Notes: generated by a model not told the origin, from the letters alone. A stretch of DNA of 64,000 nucleotides from Dermacentor variabilis (GCF_050947875.1 NC_134573.1:35775115-35839114); one strand, 5' to 3'. Counted from the stretch's first letter, positions 22,670-34,520 are shown. Numbers and translations: made by a program.

Positions 22670-25600
22670 ATACTGATCCCGGAGAGCGTGATCTAGCCAA
22701 CAGGTGCCATGATTGCCTAACACCTGCTCAATGTCTGCGTACTGTATATAGAGCTGGCATTCACACCTTCAAGTTCTTACACATCACCTTCCCACTTGCG
22801 AAGGCAGTCCTATGTTAAATTTTCTTCTTACATGTGATGACAATGATTGGGTGCACCTGCTTCATTAATCTTCTTCTAGTACTTGGCTTCTCAGATTTAC
22901 TGGATGGAGCTGTGGGTTTCTTGTTTTCCTCAAGCAAAGCGCAAGACCTAGCAATGGCTAGCCCAAATATAGATTTGAGAAAACCAAAACGAATTCAGCA
23001 GTAAGAAGCTAAAGGGTTGTTTTGGTGTAGATCAGTGGCTAAGTCCGGATATAAAATAGGAGGAAGAAAAGCAGAGTCTTTCCACGTTAACACCGTGAGG
23101 CACAACTCCCACAAATAAATACGACTCTTACTTATTTTACTTGTTTAAGATTACCGACTTGCATTGGCAAGTGTTCACTTCAACAAACACTGCATGAAGT
23201 AAGCCTCCTGCGCATATTTCACCAGCTACTGCATCATTGTTTCCCATTATGACTGAAACTGCAATGTTCTTTATGCTACAAGTTGCCCAATTTTGTGTTT
23301 TGCAGTAAAATGTTAGCAGTGCTATTAAGGCACTTAAAACTCATGAATTGTAGTAGAGAGAAAAAAAGTAAGAAAGCAGTGGCTTTTTGTGCGTAGACTA
23401 TGCATACACCTGGTGCCCTTATGGTCATTTTTTCCTATCCGCTAAACCATTCTAAACAAGAAAAGTTTATACACAATTAGTTTTTACACAGACCACAACT
23501 AAACCACAGGTATCGTTGGTAAGCAAAGTATACTTGCTTGGTGACATTTTCTACAGCCCTGCTATTGGGTTTTCCTTCCTTCCTTTTCAGCTGTGCAGGT
23601 TCATTAAGTGACGAGACAGTTTGACAATTTTAATAATTGAGACAGCAAAACCCTTCTTGGTTTCAGACTCTGCACATTGCATTTTAAGGCGTGTTTTCTG
23701 TGTTTGTTGCTTTTTCTTTATGGGTAGGGCATGTCAACATTTTTTACACCATGTCAAGTATGTGGTGCTTGGATGGAGTCCTGCCCTTTCATTCTGTACA
23801 ATATGATGTCGGTTTTTTCTGTCCAAGGCCATTTTACAGCGCGATTGTAGCATTTTGCTAAGTTTTGCCTCTGTCACCCAAGCTTGAAAGATTGCTACCC
23901 ACTGCTAGTGGCATGAGACATGTGACATTTCTTTTTCAATAAAAGGAAGTCTCACTTATCCTGTGCACTGGTTGTCTTTTGTCTCGTTGAATTGCAATTT
24001 GTTGCCTATATTTGCTCTTTTGTTGCATTTCAGATTAGGAATGGCTATCATAATTGACATTTAACCATATTGCACACAATGCAGATGATATGTAATAGCA
24101 ATGTATGGCCACCATAAATATAATAGAAGTTAATAATTCAAGAATAGTGCCTTTGCATGGTGGTGCAGCCATGAATTGTGGCTATAAGGTACCAGCGCTG
24201 TAGGTAACAGTGCTTGTGCAGAATATAGTTCAACTCTACTACTTTCAAACATTATTGTTTTTACCTGCATTTGCATAGCTCCAGTTTCTGTGAACAACAC
24301 ACATCTGGTGGAAGAGTGGCTTGCACCTGCAGTTGGGTCCAATGAATAGCCAAATTTCTGCCCATTTTCATGTTATTAGCATATTAGTAAAGGCAGTCGT
24401 TTTTATAGTAGCCTGTTTGCCCAGTGTAGAAGCCGCTGCAGGGTGTCAGGATCTCATACACATCTTCAGCTTTGCAGGGGACACAGCATCTGGCACATAG
24501 TTTGTCACAGGCCATGTATTCGGGGCTAGTTGAGTTTACTCACTAGCAAAGGAAGAACCAAGCTTGTTGGATATGAAGTAAACCACCTGTACACTCAGTG
24601 GCCTTCATCTCGTGTGACACGTGGTTATAGCGACCCTTGTTTTAAGCACTTCTTGTCGAGCAGCGGTCGTTTGCTTTTGAAACACTCAGGATAGCTTTCA
24701 GCAAGCTGGACAGGAATAACACTGAAAAACCAGCAGATGTTAATTCTCGCACTTATCATGCGAAGCTTCGTACAGTATGATGAGGGCGTAAATAAATGAG
24801 GGTGTTCCTCAAGGCCTTCCTCAAGGCCTGTTCCTCAAGGTTGAACATCTGGTTGACCCACTTGCTGGCTCCATCAGGCAAAGTATGATAAAGAGAAGGA
24901 AGTCATCAACACATCAGAAGGTTTTTACATATAAACACTGTGCTAAGGCCATAACATGCCAACAAGTCTTAGTGCGCAGGCTATGCACAACCAACTAGAT
25001 ATGCCTTCTGTTCGGACATTGCTCATTGTAACTAACAAGGATGGAGTGGACAAAAAAAGAACAGCAGCTCCATTAATTTGGTTTCACTGGTATCAACAGT
25101 GTTTTGTAAGTGTACATTGCCATACTCCCCAATGCCTTCTTGGGTGACATCAGCAAGGACCAGCTTGAGGCAAGGGGTAATAGACGTCTTTACAAGCTAA
25201 AATGCATGCATGCATGGAAAGCACACTGTGTCCAAAAAGTAGGCACTGGAGAAGGAACAGGTTATTAACAGTGGGCAAAGACAAGCTACTAAACACCCAA
25301 CACTTGCCATGTAACGACCTCTGAAACAATCCCTCTTAATGAGGAAATCATCTTTGTGTATCCATAAAGAGTGCAGATGGGCAAATCCCCTTCAGTAATG
25401 CTGCCAGCTTCAAAAGCCCATTTTGCACATCTTGAATGCTTCCTTCTTAAGACTTTGCTGGGTGCAAGTATTCTACTGTCCAAAAGCTGTCGTTGAGAGC
25501 ACTGTTGGTTTGGTGGCAATAAAGTTCAGAAGCAATTGCAACAATCCTCCCTTCCTAGTGGGCCTAGATGCTCACCGTGCTTATGAAGCAGCACCACGAG

Positions 25601-26593
25601 GCAAGCAAGGTGAACTGATGCCTCCAAGCCCTTGTTCGTTCACACTGTTCTGTTAGTAACAGCCACGAGACTTGAAACCAACAAGCTCAAGTTCTCCACT
25701 CACATGGTTACTGCGGAGGATCCATAAAAAGCACAAAAACAGAAAACTCAAGGGAAAGGATAAAGCACCATTCAACACTTAGTATTGCTACAGCCCACCG
25801 ACTTCTTTTATTTTGTCTGGTCATGCTACATCTCTTTACTATAGATAGGCATGAACTTAGGTGATGTTCCCAATCAGTGTCCAATTTTTATATACACTAT
25901 GTGCTGGTTCAAAGAGGTTCGAAACACTGCAATGGAAGCTTCAAGTAGAAAAGGTGCCAGGAAGAAAAAAAGAAAGCTGTGCAGCAACCATCTCGGCAAC
26001 ATCTTGTCCCTTTAATAAAAATTGTGCTTCCATATTAACTTGAGCCATCCAGTTTAGAGTAAAGTACCAGTGCACTTATGAACAATGAATCAATTCTCAA
26101 AGAGCATGTGCAGTCCAGCCAAAAGCAGGGGCAAGAATCCGCATTGCGCTCCTGCATTGAAAGTGAATAATACGTACCATAATGGCGAATGTGCATTAGT
26201 AAGCTTCCCTGCAATATGAATTTGTAATGTACAAAGAATTGTCAATGAAGCTTACCACGAGCACAGATGCACTTGCAAATTATATCACAATTGAAGATAA
26301 TGAGCAAACCTATGTGCCCTTTCCACTCTTAGTATGCTTTACTGCACGATGCTTATTTACACCCCTGTATTGCGGTGTAGCAAGCTACAAAAGAAAATTT
26401 GCATAATTAGGCTTTTTAGGAATATCTTTCTCGCAATACACTAATATTTCGCGGTGAAGCCTAAGCAATGTACTGCAGTGAAGCATACTAAAAGTGAAAA
26501 GGGGCAAAAGTTCTTTAATCATACACTCGCGAACCCTCCGCCTCTCAGGTCGCCTAAGTGGACATACTATGCTGGCTGATAGCGGCCCCCTCC
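22670..26593. other. 3.9-kb spacer of the fold-back structure
   Basis: The spacer is AT-rich and contains a decayed PLE endonuclease fragment at 24370-24560, but no intact ORF over 90 codons. Near its right end, 'gcatactaaaagtg' words recur in both orientations (about 26330, 26478 and 26597). Confidence 0.6.
24370..24560 (-). pseudogene. Decayed GIY-YIG fragment of a Penelope-like element
   Basis: On the minus strand the frame reads 'CDKLCARCC', then 'VYEILTPCSGFYTGQTGYYK'. This follows the PLE endonuclease pattern 'VYxIPLxCGKxYIGQTGRC' seen intact at 58173-58787. Stops occur on both sides, so only the start of the GIY-YIG core is recognisable. It lies within the spacer of the fold-back structure. 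Confidence 0.5.
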
Positions 26594-27720
26594 CACTTTT
26601 AGTATGCTTCACCGCGTAACTAAAATGTACTATGGCGCAGAAGCCGTACATTTGTATTGAGTGAATAAACAAATGGTTTTTACAACAGTACAGAAATAAA
26701 CGCGCACCATGCATCATTCTACCACACGAAAGAGCGTCGCAACATACGCTAGCTGATTCACACAGGCCGTGTAGCGCACTTATCAGTCGTAAAAGGTATT
26801 ATGGGTAATTCAAAATTTCAGACACACATGTGTTTATGTTTACGTTCGCACTCCTTGCGTAATAAGACTCCCAGAACTTCCACAATAGAAAGTAATTTAC
26901 AACACACAAATGCAAATAACACAGACATATGCTCGTTTTCAACTCGGCCGTCATGCAAATGACATATAGTGCGGAAAAACGTGAACATGCTGTGTGTTAG
27001 CGTCGTAAACCTTATATTAGGCAAGGAGCTAGCACACCACAGTCCCGCGACAGCCGCTAATGAGATCAAGACGGAAGCACATGTCTGTGAACGCGCAAAC
27101 GGAGCCCTTAAGCCACTCTGCTCCTTAGCCACCCCCGCTGCACGGCTGCACCACTAGTTTCAAGCACAGCACACCAAACACACATTCAGCGCTGAACAGT
27201 GGGCTGTCGACGCAGTTGCATTTACATGACTTGCAGCGAGCAGCACATCCCTCGATGTCCGTTAAGCAAAGTCGGACACGGCGACGCCACATCGTGATTC
27301 GCTGAACTTCGCTGCCGAGGAGCTAGGCCACTTCGATATTTCAATTGTCACCACCGCCGGGTTCTCAAGAAAGCACGGGTCACACAACGCAGATTCTGTA
27401 GTTCCAGAGCTCACCGAGGCCAAAGCCGCACTGCCGCACCGCCACTACTCACGTCTTTCCGCCAAGTAACACAGAGCCTACAACCAACACACAAGCAACG
27501 CACGTACAATCACATGAGCAACGTTGCACAATGCGCGGTCCAGAGAACGATCAGGCCTAGGACGAACACGCCACGGCGTCGCTCGGCGCCAGCATCGCGC
27601 CTTCTCAAAAATCCCTAAACAATGCGGTCCCTAGGCACCTAGGATCAGGTCACGTGAGGGATTTTTGTACGACAATTAGACGCACGCGCATGTGACTGTA
27701 CAGCGTCTTACCGTCACTTC
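26594..27720 (-). repeat. Right arm of 6.2-kb fold-back structure
   Basis: Inverse copy of 21558-22669; see that entry. It carries a short extra segment near its outer edge (about 27694-27709) that the left arm lacks. Confidence 0.9.
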
Positions 27721-29039
27721 CGGTCGCTTTTCATTGGGCAGGGGGCGGCCGCGCAAATTGAACGTTTATTCTGACAGGTTTGCTTGCTCGCATGGCCGCC
27801 TGTTTGCTGCTGCTTCTTTCTGGCCTCCAACTAGAGCGGTGAGGCGGGAAGTTGTTACTACGTTTTGTGCCGAGCATTCTTCTTTTTTTGGGGGGGGGGC
27901 GCAGTCTGTGCTGCATGACTGAGGCTACAGTACACAAATCGGGACCGTGAGCTGCGAGACGATCGGCGCTCTTCTGCTGGTGCGATTAGATTATTTGCTG
28001 CGTCCGAACCAAGCAACCTTGCAAGGTCACAGCCTAGTTACAGCGATATCCTGGCTCGATAAAGACCCTGACATCTTGGTCGTGCGACAGCGACGCGTAA
28101 GCATTCATGAGGCGGCTGAAGAATGTGTTTGTAAGAGCGTATGCTGTGGATAAGCAATTACAGCTTTGACGCCACCAGCCCCTAATATATAGGCTGAGCC
28201 TTACAAACTGTGTCCGAGGATGCGCTTAGAAAGCAGACCAGTAGCTTAGTAAAACTCTGAATAACTTAGGCAAGGTACGTGGAAATTCGGATTTGAGAAC
28301 TTCCAGCGTGATCTCGCCACTATATATGTCTTCGTTATGGCTTCACCAAGCAAATTGTGCGTTGATGCCATTGTACAGCAGAGGCTCGTCTAACAGCACG
28401 TCCCTGTTTGTTCAGCAATGTATCCACACAGCTTCTTTAATTTCGCCACTTTTTGTTGGGCTTTTAAGGACACCGAAACATTCGTGCAGAATTGTGCAAG
28501 TAGGTCACGCGTTTTTATTATGCTATTGCAGTTTGTCTTAGAAGTGTTTAATTGCATGATAATATAATTGTGAGCACAAAATATAGTGATAATTAAATTG
28601 TAAGTGAAAGTGCGTACATTTTCTCAATGATACATTTCGGAGTGGCCGTCATGCCAGTAACATCAGAATCCTAGAAAAAGATCGACAGTCACTTAGGAAT
28701 GCGAAAACTTAATGACTTCGTGGATGTAGACTTGCAATTATCACGTGACCGTGATACGTCCTACATTGTCACGTGTCCTTTACAATTCTACCTTCATCTG
28801 CCGCAATCCACCTTGCTACAGTTTGTACGAACCTTAACCGAATTTATTCCACCCTAATACACATTATTTACCCATAATTGCTCATAATTAACGTTGTTCT
28901 ATTTCCTACCTTCTGTATCACTACTGACGTCTTACAAGACGCTGATGACGTCACATTTTATTGCTTTATTATACATACTTTCAAGGCCTAGTAGATACAA
29001 CAGAAAGAAGGGGTGAAAGTATACAATATTTGCACTGCA
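27721..29039. other. No gene recognised
   Basis: There is a nine-base G run near 27890. Open frames of up to 82 codons show no domain. Confidence 0.45.
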
Positions 29040-29450
29040 GGGCAAGAATAGAAAATCAAACTCTAAGACACTTTGAACAGCGATGTTGAATTGGTGGTGT
29101 CACAAATTGAGACTGTGGAGGCGGAAAGGCGGTTCCATTCAGTGGCTGTTCTTGACAAAAAGGAAGAATGGCACATGAATCTTGTGTTGATGGTGCATGC
29201 GAGACCAGATATAACTTGGTGGGGTGAAACTATTTTCTTTAAGAGAAGGGTTAAAGTACCATATTCTATAAAAATACAGAGACGAAGGTACCTACGACGT
29301 AACCAAAGGTCAGGTTGACCTAGTGTTCTTTTCATGGACGTGACGCTAGAATGACGTGAATAATGTGAGAGAATAAAAGGGCGGCGCGGTTCTGAATGCT
29401 TTCAAAGGAAATGACAAGATTGGCATGAGCAGGGTCCCGTATGGATGGTT
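29040..29450 (-). pseudogene. 3' end of a non-LTR retrotransposon ORF
   Basis: On the minus strand, about 29420-29340 reads 'ESIQNRAALLFS'. After a frame change, 29335-29063 reads 'LGQPDLWLRRRYLRLC' and 'SFLSRTATEWNRLSASTV'. These match the C-terminal part of LINE-type RT proteins (the 'SIQxRAA', 'RRRxxRL' and 'SFxPRTxxxWNxLP' signatures) as I know the family. The rest of the element is absent, so the copy is a 3' fragment. Clade assignment (jockey/CR1/R1 side) is uncertain. Confidence 0.65.
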
Positions 29451-29584
29451 GTTGCGGATAACGCCATCTTTCCTACCTGAAAGGCCATAAAATGCTTTCG
29501 CATTAAAAATGCAATACATACACACCTTGCTCAATGCGTGGACGTGTACACGTTACTTAGGTTTATGCATCAATGCGTTCAACA

Positions 29585-29761
29585 CCGTTCAGTCGTTGAT
29601 TTAACACCCTTCTTCTAGCAAAGTCGCACATTATGTGTGGTATACACCCTTGTGATAGAGTGTTTTGAGCGAAAAGGGTGCTAAAAGGGTGTGGACGTGG
29701 GTGTAAATGCAGAAAGCACCCCACTTAACACCCATAAGGGTGTAAAATGTTTAGTGTGTAG
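29585..29761. mobile_element. 'agggtgt'-rich MITE relative
   Basis: The right end reads 'taaaatgtttagtgtgta', the reverse complement of the left end of the MITE at 11833, next to TA. The interior carries many 'agggtgt' and 'acaccct' words. The left boundary is not clear. Confidence 0.5.
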
Positions 29762-30094
29762 CGTGAAAAAGGGCCGCGATTACACGCAAAGTGACTCGAG
29801 CAGCCAGTCGCGCGGCAATATTGCGTGTATTCTCGCGCTTCTTTCACGCTCGGATAATACTTTTTATCTACCCCGTATTGAGCAGCAGAAGGCTGTATCG
29901 GGACTTTTTCATGTTGCTCTACAGTTTTCGCATTGACCCTTTTAATCTATTTAAAATAATTCGGCAGTTGATTAATTAAAAGCTATCTAATTAGGCGGAA
30001 TGCAAACAATAATCCGAGTATTTCCATGAAATCGCAAACAACATTACCTTGTTTCTACCCAGCTACGTGACATTTGAAAATTATTGCGATAGCA

Positions 30095-30316
30095 AATACA
30101 TGGACACTCTAGGCGCAGTTTTGCTGTCGCCGCCGCCGTCATTCCCCGTAGAAAGTCGAAGTGCGATAACACCGTCGCAGCGCGTCGTATGCTTAATATC
30201 TGCGAGTGAAAGCGGGCGAGCGAAGCCGACGATCCCGGCTCATTCTGGCGTACGCGAACGAAGGCAGCGGAGGGCAAGGGCGCTGTCTTTCGCCGTGCGA
30301 AAGGCGTTGGTGGGAC
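30095..30316 (-). repeat. Dispersed repeat R-D, minus copy, distal part
   Basis: It matches the right half of 10735-11065 in inverse orientation. The other half is at 32789-32945. The two halves are separated by the hairpin MITE and the TTAA-flanked element. Confidence 0.6.
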
Positions 30317-30859
30317 GATATTGAAGCCGCGCACTTAAACCAGACACGCACCCATACAAACGCATATACACGGGCGCTGGACTGCAACTACTGTTGTAGT
30401 TGCCGTCCAACGCCTGTGTATGTCCTTTCTATGTATGTTAAACGTGTCAGACTTAAAGGGAAGCTGAAACGGTTTTCAATTTCCATGAATTGCTGGGATT
30501 GGGAAGAACAGACCTAATAATTTACAGTTCCGAAAATTTTTTTTCGTTTTGCTAATATAAGGGGCGGAAATCGCTTTCTAAATCACCCGCGCGGACACGC
30601 CCCCATCGCTTCCCGGAGCGCCGGGTGAGGTTGTTGCCAGAGGAGAGAACCGGCGAGAGAGACGTCATGGGCGGAGACCGAGCCAACCGAGCTGCGGACC
30701 GGCGTGCTGACATGTGCTGGCATGCCTCTTTCCGTCCTGCGCTTTACTGAACGACGCTACGAGAGATCTGCCGCCGCCGCCGCTCACGTTTGTTTTGCGA
30801 TTTTCGTACTGTTCTTTCCTTCTGTGCTGCGTGAGTGCCTATAGCCAAGGGCGCCCAAC

Positions 30860-31184
30860 ATGCCCTCGTTCTGTGCAGCACTCGGCTGCGCGAACACAGG
30901 CGGGCGAGACGATGTGGTGTTTCACAAATTCCCGAAGGAAAAGAAGCTTGCAGCGCAGTGGGTACGTGCGGTGAGGAGAGATAAGTTCGTGCCGACGAAA
31001 TCAACTGTGCTGTGCTCGGACCATTTCCGCGACAGTGACTATCATCGGAGCTTGACAACGATGCGGGCAATCGGTATTCCAGTTAAATCGGCGCGACTGA
31101 AGCCCGGCGTTGTTCCGTCTATATTCTCCTACAAGAGAAACACCTCGCCACTTCCAAAAGCGGCCTTCGCCAAGAGGAGAAAGC
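30860..31184 (+). CDS. THAP zinc-finger exon within the TTAA element
   Basis: The ATG at 30860 opens a complete THAP domain of about 90 residues: Cys5 and Cys10, 'FHKFP' at 21-25, Trp34, 'CSDHF' with Cys52 and His55, and the 'VVPSIF' box at 84-89. These are the C2CH zinc ligands and the structural box of the family. A basic 'KRRKR' stretch follows at about residues 104-108. A good 5' splice site (AAGC followed by GTGAGA) is at 31184/31185; the open frame continuing to 31399 is then intron. THAP domains give sequence-specific DNA binding, here probably to the element's own ends. Promoter-like GC-rich sequence precedes the ATG. It could alternatively be a host gene captured between the repeats. 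Confidence 0.75.
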
Positions 31185-32257
31185 GTGAGATAACGGTTTT
31201 AATGTGCACACGGGCAATTTTTTTCCAGATGATCACCTTAGTGTCGAACAAACGGTCTACGACGAAGCGAAGTGGAGGCACAGCCGGGAATATGCACCTA
31301 CGTGCAAAGTGCTTGCCGTTTTCATCCTGTTTTGCCTCTCCGCTTTGTCACGGAACACTGTACTACAGCTGTTTGTTCGGCGCTGTTCTGGTACAGTGAA
31401 ATAACTGGCCGGGGGTACGCTTGCGCATTCAGTGATATTTGTTATTCGTCCTACCTCGCGGTGCCCGCAGATTTAGCTGTTCAGCAATCGTGTTCAAATC
31501 GCACGACATGAGGCGTTACGGTAATATTGTCATGCTTGCGTTAGAGTAGTTGAACTCGGCGTGTAAAAACTTCGTTCCGTAGATTTATACTTATACGGCT
31601 GCTAACACGTTCTTTTAAAAACATTTTCTTTTCGGTATTTTTTAATTGCAGCCCGTCGCGGCAGCTTCACGTGCATGCTCGCGCGAGCAAACGCCGCTGG
31701 CACGCTGTGAAGCATAGACGGAAACGCGCGCAGTAATAAATTTTGTTGACCGGACTTCGAGCGTAGCTTCCACAGTGTTACACCTGAGGTATTAAATGGA
31801 GTGTAGGCTTGTCTAGTGACATTCGACGTACGGTTCAGTTATCGTGTTTACCACACGGCGGTGCTAAAACTGCCTAATATCTTTGTCAACACTAGCATGG
31901 AGCACGCATACCGATTCTTGATCGAGCCACACTCGCAAAGTCGTCGAACCATAGTATGAATATTGCACATATAATACCTCTGGTCATCTCTGGATGTGTA
32001 TGATAAGCAACTTCCATGACTGTACCTCACAGCACTGCATGTGCTTGCTTTGAAACGCGGCACTTATGTTTGCGATCGTGTATCAACGCTGAAAAAACCA
32101 CGGGACTTTAGACAAGCAGCGGCAAGGTGCTTGACATCGCGGAATTGCGCCCGTGTTTAGAATCCAATCAGAAGTTGGTGCTTCGGCATTCTTCCAGCAG
32201 CATGTTCCCAGTGACACTTTAGCGCATTTTTTCTCCCGTCATTGCAACGTGCAGCTA

Positions 32258-32445
32258 CATGAAAAAAAATAACATACGTACCAGCTAAGATTTCCAGCGC
32301 GCGAGAAGGTGCACACATCGCTCTCGCTGTTGGCACACTCAACATCGTCGTTGCCGCCGTTGCCGCCATCGTTTTCTGTATCGGCTGTGGGTTCAAACAT
32401 GTACGGGGAAAATACAAGCTGTCGGAGACAGCGAGAACGTTCCAT
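32258..32445 (-). CDS. Candidate first exon convergent to the THAP gene
   Basis: An ATG at 32445 on the minus strand gives about 62 residues starting 'MERSRCLRQL', with 'SPYMFEP' at 13-19 and a Gly/Asn/Asp-rich acidic stretch. A splice donor (CTG followed by GTACGT) ends it near 32279-32275. 'PYMFEP' near the N-terminus recalls a family of multicopy invertebrate proteins annotated as P2X7-like zinc-domain proteins; that is a memory-based guess. It lies inside the same terminal inverted repeats as the THAP exon and points toward it. Confidence 0.35.
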
Positions 32446-32788
32446 CTTAGAACTCAGCTATGAAGCCAGAACAGCAGAACCGCGTGCTACCAGAGAGAAA
32501 GGAATGGTGCTAGGCTCTGAAACGGAGACATGCGACGGCGCCGACCGGCGACTACCGCCAACGTCGTCACAGCGGCCCCGACCAATCACGGGCAATAGCG
32601 GCGTTCGCGCGATGCCCTGAGGCGCTGGTGCGCGTTTTCTTGAAAAAAAAAACAGCCGCTTGCGTTTGTTTCCGCCCTTTTTGAACCAGATATTCGTGTT
32701 CAGGGGATCAAAACTGTAGAATGCCGCAGAGAGCTCATTTTTTTCGAAAAGTGTTTCAGCTTCCCTTTAAGTGAGCGGCTTCAATATC

Positions 32789-32945
32789 ATGGTTCCCCAA
32801 CTCGCCTATCAGCATCTATTAGACGTGGTGGGAGATGGCAGGGACGGGCGGCGGTGTGGTCCTCCGGCAGCAACTGCGCATTTCGAGGCCGGGCGCAAGG
32901 GGAACTGACAATTCTCGCTCCATCTCGCGCACGATATATAGATGC
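32789..32945 (-). repeat. Dispersed repeat R-D, minus copy, proximal part
   Basis: It matches the left half of 10735-11065 in inverse orientation ('gcgagatggagcgag', 'gcagttgctgccgg'). Confidence 0.65.
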
Positions 32946-32984
32946 AAGTGGGGAAGCAGAGCAGGAGGAAGGGGGTCGGAGGGC

Positions 32985-33213
32985 TTAAAAAGAATTAATG
33001 TATGCGGTTTCACACGCATAAACCTCGATTTGATCATGAGGAACGACGTAGTGAGGGACTCGGTAAATTCAGGCCACCGGGGTTTTTTTCGCGTGCACCC
33101 ATATCTAAGTACACGGCCATTTTCGCCCACATGGAAATGCGGCCGCCGTGGCCGGGATTCGATCCCGCTACTTCGTGTTCAGCAGCCCAACACCATAGCT
33201 ACTAAGCAACCAT
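32985..33213 (-). mobile_element. Full-length tRNA-derived SINE (tick Ruka-like)
   Basis: On the minus strand the copy starts at 33213 with a tRNA-like head: 'ggttgcttagtagctatggt' holds the A-box region, and 'gggatcgaatcccg' near 33160 is a good B box. A body follows that matches 295-457. The tail is near 32985. The match of the head to RNA polymerase III boxes is seen directly; the family name comes from what I know of ixodid SINEs. Confidence 0.75.
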
Positions 33214-33361
33214 GGCGCGTGTGATTGGCTTCGACTCCGCCAATAAGTGTGCACTTTGCAGGGCGGCACGCGGTCGCGCGTGCCGTATTTTAAAAGGGGT
33301 CTGCGGACGGTTCATACGTTCGTGCGCGCCGAGTTCTCGCCACTGTGGCGTTCATGCTATA

Positions 33362-33625
33362 GACCGCCCGAACGTCACTTCACTCGCTGCTGCTGCCACG
33401 CTTGCTCACACCAACGCTTTGACAGCGAGTGCCGGCACTTATCGAGTGTGATGTGTTCATGTGTGGTCGTGCACCCTGATACCATGCTTATTAATACAGT
33501 TATAGGCGAATGTTTCCAAGTTTATAGGGCCGATAACTCTACTGTCCGTACTTCGTACAGCTGTGCAATAATTTGCTTTGACAATCGATGCTTCGCGTTT
33601 CGGGCGAAACCGCGACTTTTTTCAA
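33362..33625 (+). repeat. Dispersed repeat R-B, plus copy
   Basis: Inverse match of 8808-9062; see that entry. Confidence 0.7.
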
Positions 33626-34350
33626 CTCTTGGTGCACGATAGTTGGGACAGCCTGTATAGTTGGTAAATGTTATGCACAGAATCCTTGTACCTGCTCCGC
33701 TCTAGTTAGCATACGGTTCATTAATACAGCTCACCTGACACTGGCCACCCGTGTAAAGTCGCAATCCTGTTATGCCAAGTTAACGTTCTCAACAGCTTTT
33801 CATCTCGCGTACCTTCTAAACCTGGACCCGCCTACCCGAGTCGGTTATGGCGCTTGCGAAATATGCTAACTTTTACGCAGCTTTAGCTAATGTTGTTTAC
33901 ATATAAGTATCATCTATGCGGTGCATATGTATGTGCGCCACGTCTCGCCTATGTTCTTCGTCTTTTGACCGACTTAATTCTCAAGCATACGCGCCAACCA
34001 ACCCAGATCGCCAGTTTCCTACTGTGTGTATATTCATTCTGTTATGAATTTAATACTGTATCATTCAACAGTTGCTGCACACGTGAAGTTAACATGAAAT
34101 TTAGTCATTGTACTGCCGCAAAACTCGCATTAAGAGCAAGACTTGTATCATCATGAGATTATAATTTGCACGTTTCAGTGTCTTTTTATTAATCAACATT
34201 CCTCACTTGAACGCCATTGGTCCTAAGTGTAACATAAACAAACAAGCACGCAAGCAAACAAGCAAGCAAACATACACACCAACAAAGAGATGAAGAAATG
34301 CACGTTGAAGTAGCTGTAGTTTCGTAAACTTGCACAGTCTTATTTCACAA
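33626..34350. other. No gene recognised
   Basis: Short open frames only. An 'aagcaaacaagcaagcaaac' run near 34240-34275 is low complexity. Confidence 0.45.
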
Positions 34351-34351
34351 T

Positions 34352-34520
34352 GGCGTACACTCTTAAAATTTTTACACCCTTATGGGTGTAATGCGGGTGT
34401 TGTTATCCTTTACCATTGTAAACGCCCTTGAACACCCTTTTTAACGGTAAAGGGTGTTCAATAAGAAAACACCCTTGGAACGCCTCAGTCTAATTTTCAC
34501 CCTAATTATAAGGGAGTAAG
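34352..34520. mobile_element. 'agggtgt'-rich MITE relative
   Basis: It begins 'tacactcttaaaatttttac' next to TA and carries 'acaccctt' and 'aagggtgt' words like the elements at 11833 and 60310. The right end is not resolved. Confidence 0.5.

Larger units (their letters stand above)
30457..32766 (+). mobile_element. 2.3-kb TTAA-flanked THAP transposon (Kolobok-type)
   Basis: The 14-bp terminal inverted repeats 'agggaagctgaaac' and 'gtttcagcttccct' lie directly inside TTAA at 30453-30456 and 32767-32770. TTAA target duplications together with a THAP-domain gene are the hallmarks of the Kolobok superfamily; piggyBac also uses TTAA but lacks THAP. A complete THAP domain is encoded at 30860-31184. 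No transposase catalytic core is recognised in the remaining 2 kb, so this is probably an internally deleted copy. Confidence 0.7.
30317..32788. mobile_element. Hairpin MITE interrupted by the Kolobok-type element
   Basis: The left part (30317-30456) and right part (32771-32788) have matching inverted ends, 'gatattgaagccgc' and 'gcggcttcaatatc'. If the TTAA-flanked insert is removed, the remainder of about 158 bp folds on itself around 'actactgttgtagt' near 30390-30404. The insertion site TTAA lies in one arm of the hairpin. Confidence 0.6.

Noticed and set aside
21558..27720. Maverick/Polinton element
   Set aside because: The long inverted arms recall this group, but no DNA polymerase, integrase or capsid gene is present and the total length is far too short.
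33135..33213. tRNA gene
   Set aside because: The A and B boxes belong to the head of a SINE; the sequence continues into the SINE body instead of a 3' acceptor stem.
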